From Alisma plantago-aquatica (lineage: Eukaryota > Streptophyta > Magnoliopsida > Alismatales > Alismataceae), in NCBI GenBank assembly GCA_963693085.1, contig OY856410.1, positions 1,330,968,804-1,331,032,803 of the forward strand: a DNA stretch of 64,000 bases. The letters are read 5' to 3'. The position numbers and the translations under genes are program-made. The notes beneath the pieces are model-generated. The model saw nothing but the letters and a program-made list of their open reading frames with translations, did no database searches and was not told where the DNA came from. Position 1 is the first letter of the stretch; every line of letters begins with the position of its first letter. This document shows positions 35,579 through 48,018 of this stretch, one piece after another.

Positions 35579-37003
35579 ATGGTGACGACCTCAGAATCCC
35601 CCCCAACGGGTCCTCGTTCCAATTCTATCAAGGAGAATGTTGCCGTCGCTGGATCTGAGCAGGCTTGGATGGAGTTGTTCGCTAATCTGAAGCAAAGGGA
35701 GAACATTGCACTACAGTATACCCAGCTGGAGGTCGTGGATGGGGAGGTGAGGTATAGGCGGGAGAAGGTGATTGATATTGCGAAGAAATGGAGTAATTCG
35801 GATGTTGGATACATCGTCAGTTTGAAGCCTCACTGGTCGACCCTGGTGCGGCACTTCGAGACAGTATGGAAACCTAAAGCCCCTTTCGAAATTATTCCAA
35901 GGAATAAAAGCTTCTTCATAGTCAAATTCAAGGAAGAGGAGGACCTAAAAACAGCTGTTGAGGCCGGGATGTGGTTTGTAGGAGGTAAGTCGTTGCTTCT
36001 GAAGAAATGGGAGTTAGGTGAGCCCCTAGAGAAGCAGAAGCTGACAGAGATTCTGGTGTGGATTAGGTTCTCGAACCTACCTCTGGAATTCTGGGATGGT
36101 GAGATGCTAGGGTTACTGGGAAGCTTCATAGGAAGGCCTCTCTGCTTGGATTTTGCTACCAAAGTTATGGCTAGATTGGATTTTGCCTGAATCCAGGTTG
36201 TCATTTCTAATGGTTGCTCGTTTCCAAAGGAGATTGTCTTGCGCAGTGATCAAGGGCATCGGGATATCATTGAAGTGCTATATGAATGGATCTTGAAAAT
36301 CTGTATGAAATGCAACTATTTTGGACATGAGTCGGGATCGTGCTCAGATCTATCTACTAGAAAGGAGTGGATTCCCAAGAAGCAGTTGTCTTTTGGTAAT
36401 GAGAAGTCAGTGTCTGTACAGGATGTCTCTGCGGAAGGTGTGGATGTTTCTACTGACAAGGTTGTACAGGGAGACCAGGTTTGCACTGATATAGCTAATA
36501 ATAGTCTGAAGGATTTGAATGTGCAAGTGAATCAAGGTGCTGGTAATGGGAATAGCTATTGTATAGTACAAGCTGAGAGCAAAGGGGAGAGATGAATCCC
36601 TATTCCTGAGAGTAATATATCCCTTCTGGTGAAAGAATCCTCTGTGGGTTCTGGAGGTAGTGTCCCAAGCAGAAAGGACTCTGGAGGAGCCTTCAGTCAA
36701 GGTAGTAGAATTATGATGGTGTATAATAATGGTTCTAACAGCTATTCTATACCAGTGGAAATGGGTGGTGTCCTTGATAGTAAACTAAACCTCAAAAAAC
36801 AACTGAAGGATAAAGAGGGGTTTCTTACTGTGACAGGGAAAAATAGAAATCAGCAGAAGAGAAGCAACAAAAGTATATCGTTTGTTAAAGAGATTGTAAG
36901 TGATGTATCTGTGAATATGTTTGACCTGCTGGTGGACGAAATTGAAGAAGGGCAGGTGACTGAGGCTGGTAGGATACCAGTCAAAGATCATTTTAATGGG
37001 TGA
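35579..37003 (+). pseudogene. LINE ORF1: DUF4283 and CCHC zinc knuckle
   Basis: The frame from Met 35579 to 36190 contains DUF4283, the RNA-binding-like domain of plant L1 ORF1 proteins (VSLKPHWSTLVRHFETVWK, then VWIRFSNLPLEFWDGEMLG). A stop at 36188-36190 interrupts it. The following frame (36239-36595) has the knuckle CMKCNYFGHESGSC. A polar, low-complexity tail continues in another frame to 37003, with a stop near 36594. ORF1 proteins bind the LINE RNA. Met 35579 is preferred because the earlier in-frame Met at 35489 lies in E2 gag sequence. Confidence 0.8.
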
Positions 37004-40000
37004 CAATCTTGGTGTGTTTGCCTGGAATGTCCGTGGTTTGAATGCACCAGGACACCAGGGGAAACTGAAGGAAATCATCAATCTATACCAACTTCCTATC
37101 AATATTCTCATTGAGACTAAAGTGAGCTATAAAAAGATTGTAAAGGTGATGGACAAGATCTGGAATAATAAGCAAATGTGTTCAAATCACATGGCTCACC
37201 CTTTGGGAGGATTGTTATTCTTTGGGACCAGGATTGGGTGAAGATCTTGAAAGTGAAGGAAACTGATCAGCTTATTCACTGTCGTGTTGAATATAAAGAT
37301 TGTATCTTCTATCTTATTGTTGTGTATGGTCATAATGAAGAAAGGAAAAGAATAGATCTTTGGAATGATATAAAAGTCTTCATAGTGGTATGCTTGATCC
37401 TTGGATCTTGATTGGAGATTTTAATGCTATCAGGTTCACCAATGAAAGGAAAGGCAAAGGTTTCTACTCTGCTAAAGCTATGAATGATTTCAATGATATC
37501 TTTATTCATACTGACTTGATGGAAATGGAGCTTAAAGGGGCTTTCTATACCTGGGATAATAGAAAAAAAGGAGAAAACCTTATTCTTTCTAAGATTGATA
37601 GGGTGTTGTTTAACGGTGAGTTTAACAATGTCTTTAAAGACAAGTGGGGTGACATTCAAAGTACTATCTATAATGATCATAGGCAGGTGGTTGTTAGACT
37701 TGGTAGAAATCTTAAAAAAAGAAGGGGTTATTTCAAATTCATTAATGTCGGGACTGAACACCCTGACTTCAAACATGTTGTTAAAGAGGCCTGGAATATT
37801 AAAGTGGATGGATGCCCTATGTTCAGAGTTATCAAAAAAATGAAGAATGTTAAAAGCAAATTGGTGAAGTGGAACAAAGAGATTTTTGGTAGTATCCCTG
37901 ATCGGGCCAAAGTTCTGTAGTTTGAAGCTACTAAAGCGGCTAAGGATGCAGATATGAATACTGATAATCTGTGGTTGAGGGAGTATGCTAATGAGAAGAG
38001 AGAACAAGCCTTGAAGGTTTCTGAATTAGAAGAATCCTATGCTAAACAGGTTTCCAGGGTAAACTAGTTAAAACTGGGGGATAAAAACACCAGTTTCTTT
38101 TATAATAGTATCAAAACCAGGGCATCTAGAAATCACATCTGATGTATGAATATAAATGGAGAGATTATTTATGATGAGGATGATATCTCTGAGCATATTC
38201 ATAATTACTATAATGATATCTTCAATAAATACTAAGATGATGAAGATACTCCTTGGGATGAGGATTGGAAGCTACCTTCTATTTCTGCTGAACAGTTTGA
38301 TATGTTGAGAGGTTTTGTTACCAAGGAAGAAGTTGATAGAGCGATCAAAGAGGCTGATGGGGATCGAGCACCAGGCCCTGATGGCTTCAATGGGCATTTC
38401 TTCAAAAATACTTAGGATATCATTGGTCCAGAGGTAACTTTGGATGTCCAGAATTTTTTTAGTAGCAACAGAATGTTAAAAGAAATCAACAAAGCTTATA
38501 TTACCCTAATTCTTAAAGTCCAAGAGGCTAGCTGCATCAAGGATTGGTGTCCTATTACTCTGTGTAACTTCTTGTATAAGATAATTTCTAAAGTCCTTTC
38601 TAACAGACTCCAGGTTGTGCTCCCCTCTCTTATAAGCCAAAATCAAGTGGCTTTTGTCAAAGGTCGCAATATTGTTGATTCCCTTCTTCTATCTAATGAG
38701 ATTGTTAGTAATTTCAACAGAATTAATGGGGGTGATAATATGTGTATTAAAGTTGATCTTACTAAGGCCTATGACTCCATAAGGTGGACGTTTCTTTTCA
38801 AAGCCTTAAAGAAGATGAATTTCCCTTCCTGTTGGATTGCATGGATTCATACTATCATGTCTACGTCTAGCATGCATGTGCTGGTAAATGGGTTCCCTTC
38901 TCAGGTGATTTATCCTTCTAACGGTATCAGGCAAGGTGATCCGCTTGCTCCCTCTTTATTTGTTATCGCCATGGAAGGCTTCACTGCCATGATGAACAAA
39001 GTTGTGGAGGAAGGGATTATAAATCTGATTAAAGCTGGAAATACTAGTATTTCTCACATATTGTTTGTTGATGATGTTATGATTTTTACTAAAGGGGATG
39101 AGAAGAATGTTGAACATGTTAGGAAGCTAATTGATTTCTTTGGAAAGGCTTCGGGCTTGGTTATGAATGCTGAAAAGAGCAATGTGTTCTATAGCAGGGG
39201 TGTGGATACAGACAGAATCTCTTCTATTCTTAACATGAGGTACCTGGGGTTACCTTTGTTCTATGGCAAGCTTAAAAGTTCGTTCTGTTTACCTCTTATT
39301 GATAAGATTTGAAGGAAGCTAGAGAACTGGAAGATGAAGTCTCTCTCCTTTGGAGGCAGAGTGGAGCTAGTGATATCCACGCTCAGTTCCCTACACCTGT
39401 TCTGGTCTTCTACATTTCCTCTCCCCTCGAATATTATGAAGCAAATTAACACCATTTGTAGGAATTTTGTGTGGGGAGGCCCAAATATAGATAAGAAGAT
39501 ACATATGGTTAAATGGAGCTATGTATGTAGACCCAAGAAGGAGCGGGGTTTGGGTATTAGAAGACTGGAAGAAACAAATAGGGTTGGACTGTTGATGAAT
39601 GCTTGGAATGTGGCTTCTAAAAAGGACACCTTATGGGTCAAGTGGCTCAATGAGAAGTACCTATCTAAGGAAACTATCTGGTCCTGTGGTCTTAAGAGTA
39701 ACTATTCCTGGATGTGGAGGCATATATTAGAACAAAAAAGTTACTTGCTCCCATTGATTAATTTTACCATTGGTGATGGTTGCAGTATAAGGATTTGGAA
39801 AGATCCCTGGACCCCGGGTAATAAACTCCTCAGTGATTGTATTGATAAGAAGAATATCATGAGGATTGGGTTTGGCAGCTTTGGGTTGCTCAGTAACATC
39901 ATCAAAGATGGTCAGTGGTTTGTGCATGTGAAGAGAAGATTTGATGATCTTAACAAGTTTCTTTCTTAATCGAGTATCCAGCTCCATTCCAAAGATAGTC

Positions 40001-40464
40001 TAACTATTAAAGGCAAAACATCTATTAGAATTAGAGATGCTTGGGAGATTGTTAGGCAAGTGAATCCTATTCCTTACTGGACTAATTGTCTTTGGAGGTT
40101 CAATCATCCTAAAAATATTGTTCTTACTGCTTGGAAGTTGTTCTTTGGTAAGATACCCACTCTGGACTATCTTCAAAGCTGTGGTATACAACTAGTCTCT
40201 AGATGTACTTTGTGTGAAAAAAGTATTGAATCCAGCAAGCATCTCTTTTTTGAGTGCTTGTTTGCTAAGGAACTCTGGAAAGAAGCTAAGGAGTATTGTT
40301 GCATTGAAGTGATTCCAAGGAAGCTAGAGGACTGTGTTCTGAACATCTTAAAAAAGCACCAACTGGGTACCTTAGCGGTCATACATGCTATCTGGATCGA
40401 GAGGAACAACAAGATCTTCAGAGCAGAAATAGAGATACCAAAAGTTGTTGTGGTTATGTTATAG
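36996..40464 (+). pseudogene. LINE ORF2: endonuclease, reverse transcriptase, zf-RVT
   Basis: Starts at Met 36996 overlapping the end of ORF1. The apurinic-type endonuclease shows WNVRGLN, IETKV, IGDFNA and YNDHR, split by frameshifts near 37200 and 37390. The reverse transcriptase (about 38340-39310) shows GDRAPGPDGFNG, VDLTKAYDSI, RQGDPLAPSLF and the active site FVDDVMIF. The zinc-finger domain zf-RVT lies at about 40090-40290 (WKLFFGKIPTLDYL, then CTLCEKSIESSKHLFFEC). In-frame stops occur near 37918, 38066, 38140, 38234, 38413, 39310 and 39967. No RNase H domain follows, unlike the LINE at 55443. Confidence 0.88.
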
Positions 40465-40597
40465 ATATAATTTCTCTGTATAGATAGTTGTTGTTGTTTC
40501 CCATAGTGGATGTACATGTCTTCTTTTCCCTGTATATCCGAACTATGTAACTCATTCTTTTCTCAATAAAGTGGAAGGGCTTATTGAGCAAAAAAAT

Positions 40598-40977
40598 GTC
40601 TAACCTTCTCAGCTTCTGGGATGTTCAGGATTCTAAAGGCCTTTTCTAGTTCAGTTAGCCACAAGTCAGCATATGTTGGGTTAGCTGTTCCAGCATACTC
40701 CGTATCTCCAACTCGGTGAAGTCATTCAAACATCTTGCCAGATCCTTGTCCTTCTGGATGGGTAGGTGCCCTAGGTACTGGTATAGGCATCCTCTCAGTC
40801 ATGTGTCATGCCAGTCATGAACTACCCAAACATGGCTTGGAAGGCTGGGTTCCCCATGTTAGCTGGGTTAAACTGGGGTGGTTCAGGTACAGGTTCCTCC
40901 CTTTCTTGGTCTCTTGCACCTCCTCTAGGTGCAGAGACACTACTCTCAGCAACATGTTCCTCGTGTGATCTAGACAT
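40598..40977 (-). pseudogene. Gag N-terminal part (E2)
   Basis: Minus-strand reading begins with Met at 40977 (MSRSHEEHVAESS), about 120 bases after the primer-binding site. A proline-rich stretch follows, then the start of the capsid domain (LTELEKAFRILNIPEAEKVR), where the LINE interrupts it. Stops occur near 40820 and 40800. Its continuation is at 35513. Confidence 0.75.
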
Positions 40978-41094
40978 CTTTAGTTTTCTCTTCTCCTCCT
41001 ATATGAGTAGAAGACACCATCAGATATACTGGAAGACACTAGAACAGACTTTACAACCCTAGTCCTATGTCTCTATAGACTCAGCGAACCTAGG

Positions 41095-41106
41095 GCTCTG
41101 ATACCA
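41095..41106 (-). other. Primer-binding site, tRNA-iMet type (E2)
   Basis: Minus strand TGGTATCAGAGC, five bases inside the LTR edge at 41112. Confidence 0.85.
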
Positions 41107-43123
41107 CTAAATGTGATACCCCGTTTGGACAAAACGTTATTAACAATGCGGAAGCGATTAATTAGCAGCAGAATTACAGAAAATCATTAAAAATTAAAAA
41201 AATTTGTAAAGAGATCCACAAACTGTAAAATTCTTTCATAAAGAAATAAGGTAAGTTATTTACAAGTTGATTCATCAGTACATCTCTATATTATCTCATC
41301 TTCGAGAGTCACAAGCATCAACTGCCCTGTTAAACTATACATAAGCAGTATACAAAAATCTCGAGGCATTAAGCCAAAATCTCAGATCTATATCAAACCA
41401 TCTACTGGCTCCTAGGACCTGAGAGTACAGAGACGACACATAGGACTCTCTATATATAATACTTGATAGTCAGTGTCTCCAACTGAGGATCAATGGTGTC
41501 CTTGTTGTTGCTTCTGTTGCTGTTGCTGCTCACTCACTGAAGGGTTCCTTCTTCCTCGGCGTCTACCTAAAAAGTTGAATCCCACAGGGATGAGACAATT
41601 GAAAATTGTCCCAGCGAGAGTTATAACTCTCCGCCAGAAGCATTGTTATTGCAATTAATGGAATAACACTGAGAAGTAATATTATGATTATACAACAGCA
41701 TGCAATTCATTGAATAAGCTAAGTACATTAGTATTCTTTATGCAATCATTTCAATTATAACTTGATTGAGTAACAAGTAATTTAATCAATTAAGAATATG
41801 AATAACATGTGTACTAATTATCCAACTAGGACATTATAAACAATGTATCATCAATCATTATTTCTCATAGTTCAACCTAAGCAAATATGCTACACGGTTG
41901 ATTACACTTTACAAACATACTTATGCCCTGAGGAGATGAGGTATACTGCTCATACTCCAACCAACCATTATGAAATCGCATTCGGTACCATATATAGGTC
42001 ATCAGAAGAGTCGGATTCCTATGACCTCATCTTCCTCAGTCAGTGTGAGGAACAACATGCAGGACATCTTGTGTCTCTGCCATAATAGTTGTCCAGGGTA
42101 TTCAGGCACTTTGCTATTAGATTTACAGTGGCATGTTGTACTCTCTTCGCAATCGAGGAATTTCTTGTTTATCTCACATCGATTCGGCATTAACATCATC
42201 ATCAGGAGATTAGTGATACATCTTCTCGGCATATACATATAATGAAGGATTGAGAGATTAAATGTTTACCTCACATCAATTCATTCATTAGGATGTAAGG
42301 ATATTTGTGTCCATAACCCCCACATACTCAAAAGTATGCTCTCCAGGAGTTCCCTTAGGAAAACCTATCTCACCATCATCTAACTTCTGACGATGATGGA
42401 TCTATGGTCATGGATCTACATGATATCATTATACTTGATTATTTAAGTACCTTACAACATTCTTTTAGCATCAGGAATGTTTTCAAACATAAACCATTAC
42501 AACAATTTCTATAAAGAAAGAGTATTGATTGTATCAAGTTAATTTCACATCTTGTTAACATTGGGATCTCAATCCCTAACCATCTCATCATTATGATTCA
42601 AGAATATGGGTGTTCAAACCCTTAAATCATAAAATCACATGTTATCACTTTAACAGGTAACTTATTGACATCAAGTCATCTAATAGTGTAAACATAACAA
42701 TTGTAGTGCAGGTATTTCATATAGCTCTTAAGGCCAATAAACATGCTTTTGTCACCTTTCACTAGGCAACATAGCATAGCATTGCTTACACATCTCATTA
42801 AGTGTTTTCAATAAACAAAGTATCATAGCTCATACCTGGCTATGTTCAATATCTCGTAAAACCTGCATGATTAGTATAGATGATAGCAGGTATATCAATT
42901 TCATATCATCATAATGCAAAACAAAGACAACTTCATTATTTAAGGGTTGCACCACTATGCCCTTTCTAGGGTTAGGGTTTCCCTTTTCAATTCAATTAGG
43001 GTTAACCAACCCCTTTAGATCAATTAGGAATAGTGATTCCTCATTTCATCATCTAATCATAGGGCTTCATGCCATGAAGCATAACCCATGATTAGGGTTT
43101 CACACTTTTATTCACCTTAATTG

Positions 43124-43220
43124 GAATTAGGGTTTACTATTCACATACCTTGATTTAGGGCTTACTATTCACATACCTAGATTTAGGGTTTACTACTCAC
43201 ATACCTTGATTTAGGGTTTA
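43124..43220. repeat. 28 bp tandem repeat in the E2 right LTR
   Basis: About 3.5 copies of a unit around ATTTAGGG, TTACT and CACATACCT. It lies in the segment deleted from the left LTR. Confidence 0.8.
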
Positions 43221-43669
43221 TCATGTCATCATTATGAATTAAGATTACATCATCATCATGCATTAGGGATACTTCCATTATTACCCTCAAATAGGGTTAA
43301 GATTCATTAACCATCCTAATCAGGGTTTTCATGATCTCACTATGAAGGATCATACCCTAATTAGATATTCATTAAAATTGGAAGTCCATTACTTGATTAA
43401 CATTCAAAAAAGGACTCTTCTCTCTCTCATCCTCTATAGGATGATGTTTACTTCAGCCTTGATTAGGTTAAGTAACTTAATCAAGAAAGATAATTGACTT
43501 CATGGTTTATATCATTACCATTGTAGTCATTAGAGCTTAATTACTCCATGGGTTTCAATCACACTATCCCATTAAGGTACAAGTACCATGATCACCTTTG
43601 ATTACATCATATATTAATTAACTAATCACTCTGTCCTTTAACCACTTTAAGTACCCATGGGGTTTAGGT

Positions 43670-44520
43670 TAAACATCCACCAAACGATCTTGGCCCTTAA
43701 GGCACCAAATGATCTTGGCTAACTTAGACCTCAAACGGTCTCACATACTTAACCTCCAAATGGTCTAAGACCGTTTGGACCTTCATGCAGTCTTGGTCTA
43801 CCCTTGAGACTATTTGGTAAAGTGGACCTCCAAGACCGTTTGCTAAAGTTGGGGGTGAGGACCGTTTGCCAAGTTTGACTTTTGAAACCACATGACTTAA
43901 ACCGGTTTTGAAACCTCATGCATTCAACCGATTTGGAAATTGCATGAACCTAAACGGTTTGGGATCGTTTGGTCCCAAACGGTCTTGAGACCATTTGGAC
44001 TCAAACGGTCTTGAGACTGTTTGGTCCAAACCACATCAAAACCGCATGGACCAAGTATGGTCCCAACACCTCAAATTGAATTAGGGTTTCCAATGTTGAT
44101 CCCCTCAACGATTCAATACATGTAATCAATCATCAATTAGGCCTATCACAATCATTCAATTGTGCTAATTAGGTCAACCTTCAACTGATTTGACCCTTAA
44201 TTGACCCATAATTGATCATCAATTAGGGCTTGAATCGATTGGATTAGGGTTTGGAATCGATGACCCTTCAACATAATTCAATGTGAGTCTAATTGATTTG
44301 AACTCATTGAACCATCCTCCACATTGGTCATGACCTGACTCCAAATGGTCTTGGTATCATTTGGATGACCTCCAAATGGTCAACGCTTGGTCAACATCAC
44401 CAAATGGTCTTGGACCGTTTGCTCCTATGCGGATTGGATAAAACTGTTTGCAATTAAACAGTTTGAAACTGTTTGCTCCCAAATGGAAACCGTTTGAGCA
44501 ACAAACCAAACCATTTGCTA
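43670..44520. repeat. Cluster of AAACGGTCT/AGACCGTTT palindromic motifs (E2 right LTR)
   Basis: Same cluster as at 19310-20105. It is slightly more decayed (several AAATGGTCT variants), with one additional CAAACGGTCTTGAGAC unit near 44003. Confidence 0.78.
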
Positions 44521-45016
44521 AAGTTCTTTTTAGATATTTGTCTAGGATGATGTCACCTTCGTCTACCTCTGTTAAACCAAGAACAGGAGTTGTTCTTCAC
44601 GGAAATTATAGCAAGTACTCACAAAAGTATCAAAGGAAGAAAAGAAACTAAGGTTTCTTATAGATAAGAGTGCAATACTAATGCTCAAGGGTTAGAGTTA
44701 TAAAAACCCGTCTCTAGAACTGATCCAAAGCTCCAATCTCAGCAGCTTTAATGGTGGATTGGGCTCCAGCAGTTGTCCAAGGTTCGTTCTTCAATCTTTG
44801 GATGGACAAGGTGGCTAGAGAAGGAAATCGTGTGAAGAAAACCATGAATTTAACCTTGTTTTATGGTTTCCACATGAATTAAAGGTAGGAGATGATCAAG
44901 ACTTACCAAGTTGGTTTGGTCGTCCTTCCTCTGGTCCAGAGCTCTTCCTTGGTCGGCCAAAGCAAGGTGATAAGGAAAGAAACTAAGGGAAACGATCCTT
45001 TGTGTTTTTGGAAAAG

Positions 45017-45024
<8 letters not shown>

Positions 45025-45087
<63 letters not shown>
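45025..45087. repeat. (TA)n microsatellite, right LTR of E2
   Basis: TA run of about 63 bp at the place matching 20602-20667, with slightly different flanks. Confidence 0.93.
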
Positions 45088-45090
<3 letters not shown>

Positions 45091-45986
45091 TTACTTATGG
45101 GTTTTCAAGGCAAATAGATAAAAGAGAGTTATCTTCTTTTAATTCCAACTAATTCCACCAAAGATTCCTCCATTCCTTGTCTACGTGGCCACTTTGTATT
45201 TTCTTGACAACCTCTCCATTATCCTAAGATTAATGGGAAAGAAACTTAAACACCTTAAAGAGATGTATATTAATATCCATCCTTTAGTTGGATAATACTC
45301 CATGTGATATTAATGTGAGTAGCTTCCATTCAAAAAAGTTATATTTTTGGTGCCCAAGCATGGCACAAGATTGTCCAAACTTTTGCAAACACATCCTCCA
45401 ACTTTTGGTTGAAGGGCTCCATAATTAATATATTTCCCTTTTGCATTAAGTTATATTAAAGAGCCATTTGTACTTAAATCTTGATTATTTCAAAGTCCAA
45501 ATTCTCTCTCTTCCAAGATAATTCAAATGAGATGCCCCTCTCATTTTTTTTTCTCTACTTGATGTCAAGAAACATGAGAGACCCTCAAGAGGTGTTATTT
45601 TGCATGTAGAACCCTATGTTTTGGGTAAATTGCACATTACACCAAAACTATGTGTTAATGCACAAGGATTGCTCTACAAGCTATATCTTGGTGCTCAAGC
45701 TTGTGGAATCCATACCACTACATTATATTCATCCTCAAGATGTCTCAACATCAGAGGAACATCTTATCATGTGTAATTTGCAAGTTAACCCCTCTACTAG
45801 GGTAATTTGCCCTTCAGTCCATTATCAACAAAACAATGTTTCAACATTATTCAAAAAGGACTGAAAATGAAATATAAGTTCCTTAAAATCCTTAATTACT
45901 TTTCAAGAAATACAAGCAAGCATCCAATCATCTTTATTAGGCAAAACACCTAGGGTTAGTTTATAACCCAGGTCAGGGATGTTACA

Positions 45987-46887
45987 AAAAGACTACAGTC
46001 AGATGAATGGCATAGATTACAATGCTATTTTCACTGTTGTTGTCAAACACACCTCCATCATATTCTATTGGCATTAGTTTGTGGAGATGACTTATATCTT
46101 GAGTAGCTTGACATAAAGATCACATTCCCACATAGTGACTTAGATGAGCATATATATATACATAAAACTGAAGCTTATATGTTTGTTTCAAAGAAGGATC
46201 ATACATGCTAATTGAAGAAGACTCTATATGGATTGAAGAAATCCCATGACCATGGTATCATATATTCGATGCTTTCATGTTAAGACATAGTTATTTCAGG
46301 AGTAGATATGATGATTGTGTCTACTTGAAACTTTTTGATGAGTCTCTTATTTACCTCTTTTCTTGTGTTGATGACATAGGAATGGTAACAAGAGATATTT
46401 ATGTAATCAACATGTTGAAGCACTTAGTGATGAATTTGAAATGAAATATTTGGGAGCATTAAATGTTTTTCATAGTGTAGAAATTTTTAGAAGTTGCTAA
46501 GTTGTAAGATCATTTCTTAATTATGATGATCATGTGACAAAAGTTCTATAATGGTTTCTGATGTTTGACGCACTCATGTATTCGTTCATTCGGGTGATCA
46601 GTTCAAGAAGCTCTCATCCACCAAGTTGCCACAATCTGAGGAGGATAAATTTATGTCTCATGTTCCTTATGTTAGTGTTGTTGGTATCATTATGTACGTT
46701 ATGCATTGCACTCATCACAATATTTTTCAAGCGTTAAAGGCGGGGAGTAAAGTTCATTCATAGGTACCTATAGGCTAATATCTTGGATTCAGAAAGAAAA
46801 CACAGAAACTTTTTGGATACATTGATTCTGAATTTTTCAATTATCATGATAAAAGTCGTAACAGGCTCCGAGTTTACTGTGGTTAGT
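45987..46887 (+). pseudogene. Copia pol fragment 2: RT palm to RNase H start
   Basis: Continues fragment 1 after E2. Pieces in several frames: DYSQMNGIDYNAIF, LDEHIYIHKTEAY, KKTLYGLKKS, a VDD-type palm remnant near 46360 (FSCVDDIG), then MSHVPYVSVVGIIMYVMHCT and the RNase H start GYIDSEFFNYHDKSRNRL. It ends where X begins. The order and strand match fragment 1, and the next residues are at 59150. Confidence 0.83.
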
Positions 46888-47183
46888 TGATGAATCCTCC
46901 ATATTCATCATTACAATCGCCAATTCTAGGCTTTTATACCTCATTATGACTAAATTACCCTTACTTTGCTTTACTCTGAGTATTTCTTCATTCTTACATA
47001 AATAATGCTTAAATAGTTCTAATTACTAGTTTATTTGATGCTATCACCCCGTACACACTCTCCTTTCCCTCTGTAGATCACTCTCAATCATCCAATCAAA
47101 CATCAACAACGCACAACTGTGCGTTCTGTCCTCAAATCCCCAAGCATGTGCAACAAATGATCAAGATCATGAAGCAGAATAAT

Positions 47184-47578
47184 CGCCACGACCATGCGGG
47201 TCACGCCACGGCCGTGGCACATCACCAAAAGTGTCAAGTCTCCATCCTCCATGACCGTGCTGGACACACCACGATCGTGGTGCATATCTGCTACGACCGT
47301 GCTGATCACGCCACGACTGTGGTACATATTTGCCACGACCGTGTTGGTCATGCCACGACCGTGGCGCATCGCCCACAGGGCCAAGTTCTCACCCACCACG
47401 CTCGTGCAAGGCGGCACGACCGTGGGGCTATAGCCTCACCACGATCGTGGTTGCACGCCACGGCCGTGGCACAACGTCACCAGGGCCAAAGTTTCACCCG
47501 CCACTCTCGTGCAAGGCAGCACGGTCGTGGGACAGCAGCATCACCACGACAGTGGTGCCTCAACACGGCCATGGCGCG
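47184..47578. repeat. Array of CCACGACCGTGG palindromes in X LTR
   Basis: At least ten full or degenerate copies of a 12 bp palindrome (CCACGACCGTGG, CCACGGCCGTGG, CCACGATCGTGG), separated by roughly 10-50 bp that are themselves partly repeated (GCATATC, GCCACAGGGCCAAG-like). The same array is at 58240-58660 in the inverted LTR and its end at 52885-52960. It contains CACG/CGTG half-sites, as in G-box-like elements. Confidence 0.85.
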
Positions 47579-47859
47579 TCGTCCCCTTCCTCCCGACGCT
47601 GCTATTTTCTCAACCTACTACTCCAAAGATCCATGGCCGCCGGCGTCGCCCTCCTCACCAAGAGTATTTCTGACCTATAACGCCTCACAACCCCAGACTG
47701 CTTGGAAGAGCACAAAGTCCCAGGCGGTTTGGAGGGGCTCACGGCCCTAGACCATTTGGAGGAGCTCACGATCTCAGATATGAGGTTGGATGCTCAAGGT
47801 TGTTTGAACGTTGCTCAATCAAGATCACATAGAGAGTGCAGATCATTTGGCACCATGGT

Positions 47860-48005
47860 CACAAGACCGTTTGGTAGCAAACGATCTCAAGACCCTTTGG
47901 TAGCAAACGGTCTCAAGACCGTTTGGTAGCAAATAGTCTCCAGACCGTTTGGTAGCAAATAAATTAAAACTATTTGATGCAAAAAATCAAGCAGACCGTT
48001 TGGGA
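47860..48005. repeat. AAACGGTCT/AGACCGTTT array directly upstream of the X TATA box
   Basis: Repeated blocks of AGACCGTTTGGTAGCAAA and AAACGGTCT, ending about 15 bases before the TATA box. Matching arrays are at about 53232-53325 and 57910-58005. The motif is the same as the one clustered in the unrelated E2 LTR. Confidence 0.85.
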
Positions 48006-48018
48006 CCAGACCTGTGCC

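Larger units (their letters stand above)
35514..40597 (+). mobile_element. LINE, L1/RIL type, nearly full length, in E2 gag
   Basis: Plus-strand non-LTR retrotransposon of about 5.1 kb lying within the E2 gag frame. ORF1 carries DUF4283 and a CCHC knuckle; ORF2 carries endonuclease, reverse transcriptase and zf-RVT. The 3' end is AATAAAGTGGAAGGGCTTATT, then a short A-run at 40591-40597. I found no convincing target duplication, so the exact left edge (35510-35530) is uncertain. Multiple stops and frameshifts inactivate it. Confidence 0.88.
18055..45986 (-). mobile_element. E2: Tekay-like chromovirus with two nested insertions
   Basis: Minus-strand Ty3/gypsy element flanked by a perfect target duplication AAAAG (18050-18054 and 45987-45991). 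From right to left: 5' LTR 41112-45986, primer-binding site, gag (split by a LINE), protease, reverse transcriptase, RNase H, integrase (split by the Athila element E3), chromodomain, polypurine tract, 3' LTR 18055-21555. Without its two nested insertions it is about 13 kb. The two LTRs differ in length (4875 and 3501 bp) because of one large internal deletion in the left copy. The coding frame has many stops, and the protease has lost its catalytic aspartate. Confidence 0.92.
41112..45986 (-). repeat. 5' LTR of E2 (4875 bp, complete)
   Basis: Plus-strand ends TGTGATACCCCG and GGGATGTTACA. It contains the 1.33 kb segment missing from the left LTR (about 42098-43428), a 28 bp tandem repeat, the AAACGGTCT palindrome cluster and a TA microsatellite. 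Open frames inside (for example 41843-42085 and 45616-45864) match those in the left LTR and carry no domains. Confidence 0.9.

Noticed and set aside
43124..43220. TTTAGGGTTTA blocks as an internal telomeric repeat
   Set aside because: The true unit is 28 bp with unrelated sequence between the telomere-like parts.
47103..47750. Several overlapping His/Arg/Thr-rich frames on both strands
   Set aside because: They are translations of the CCACGACCGTGG array, open in all frames because the repeats lack stops.
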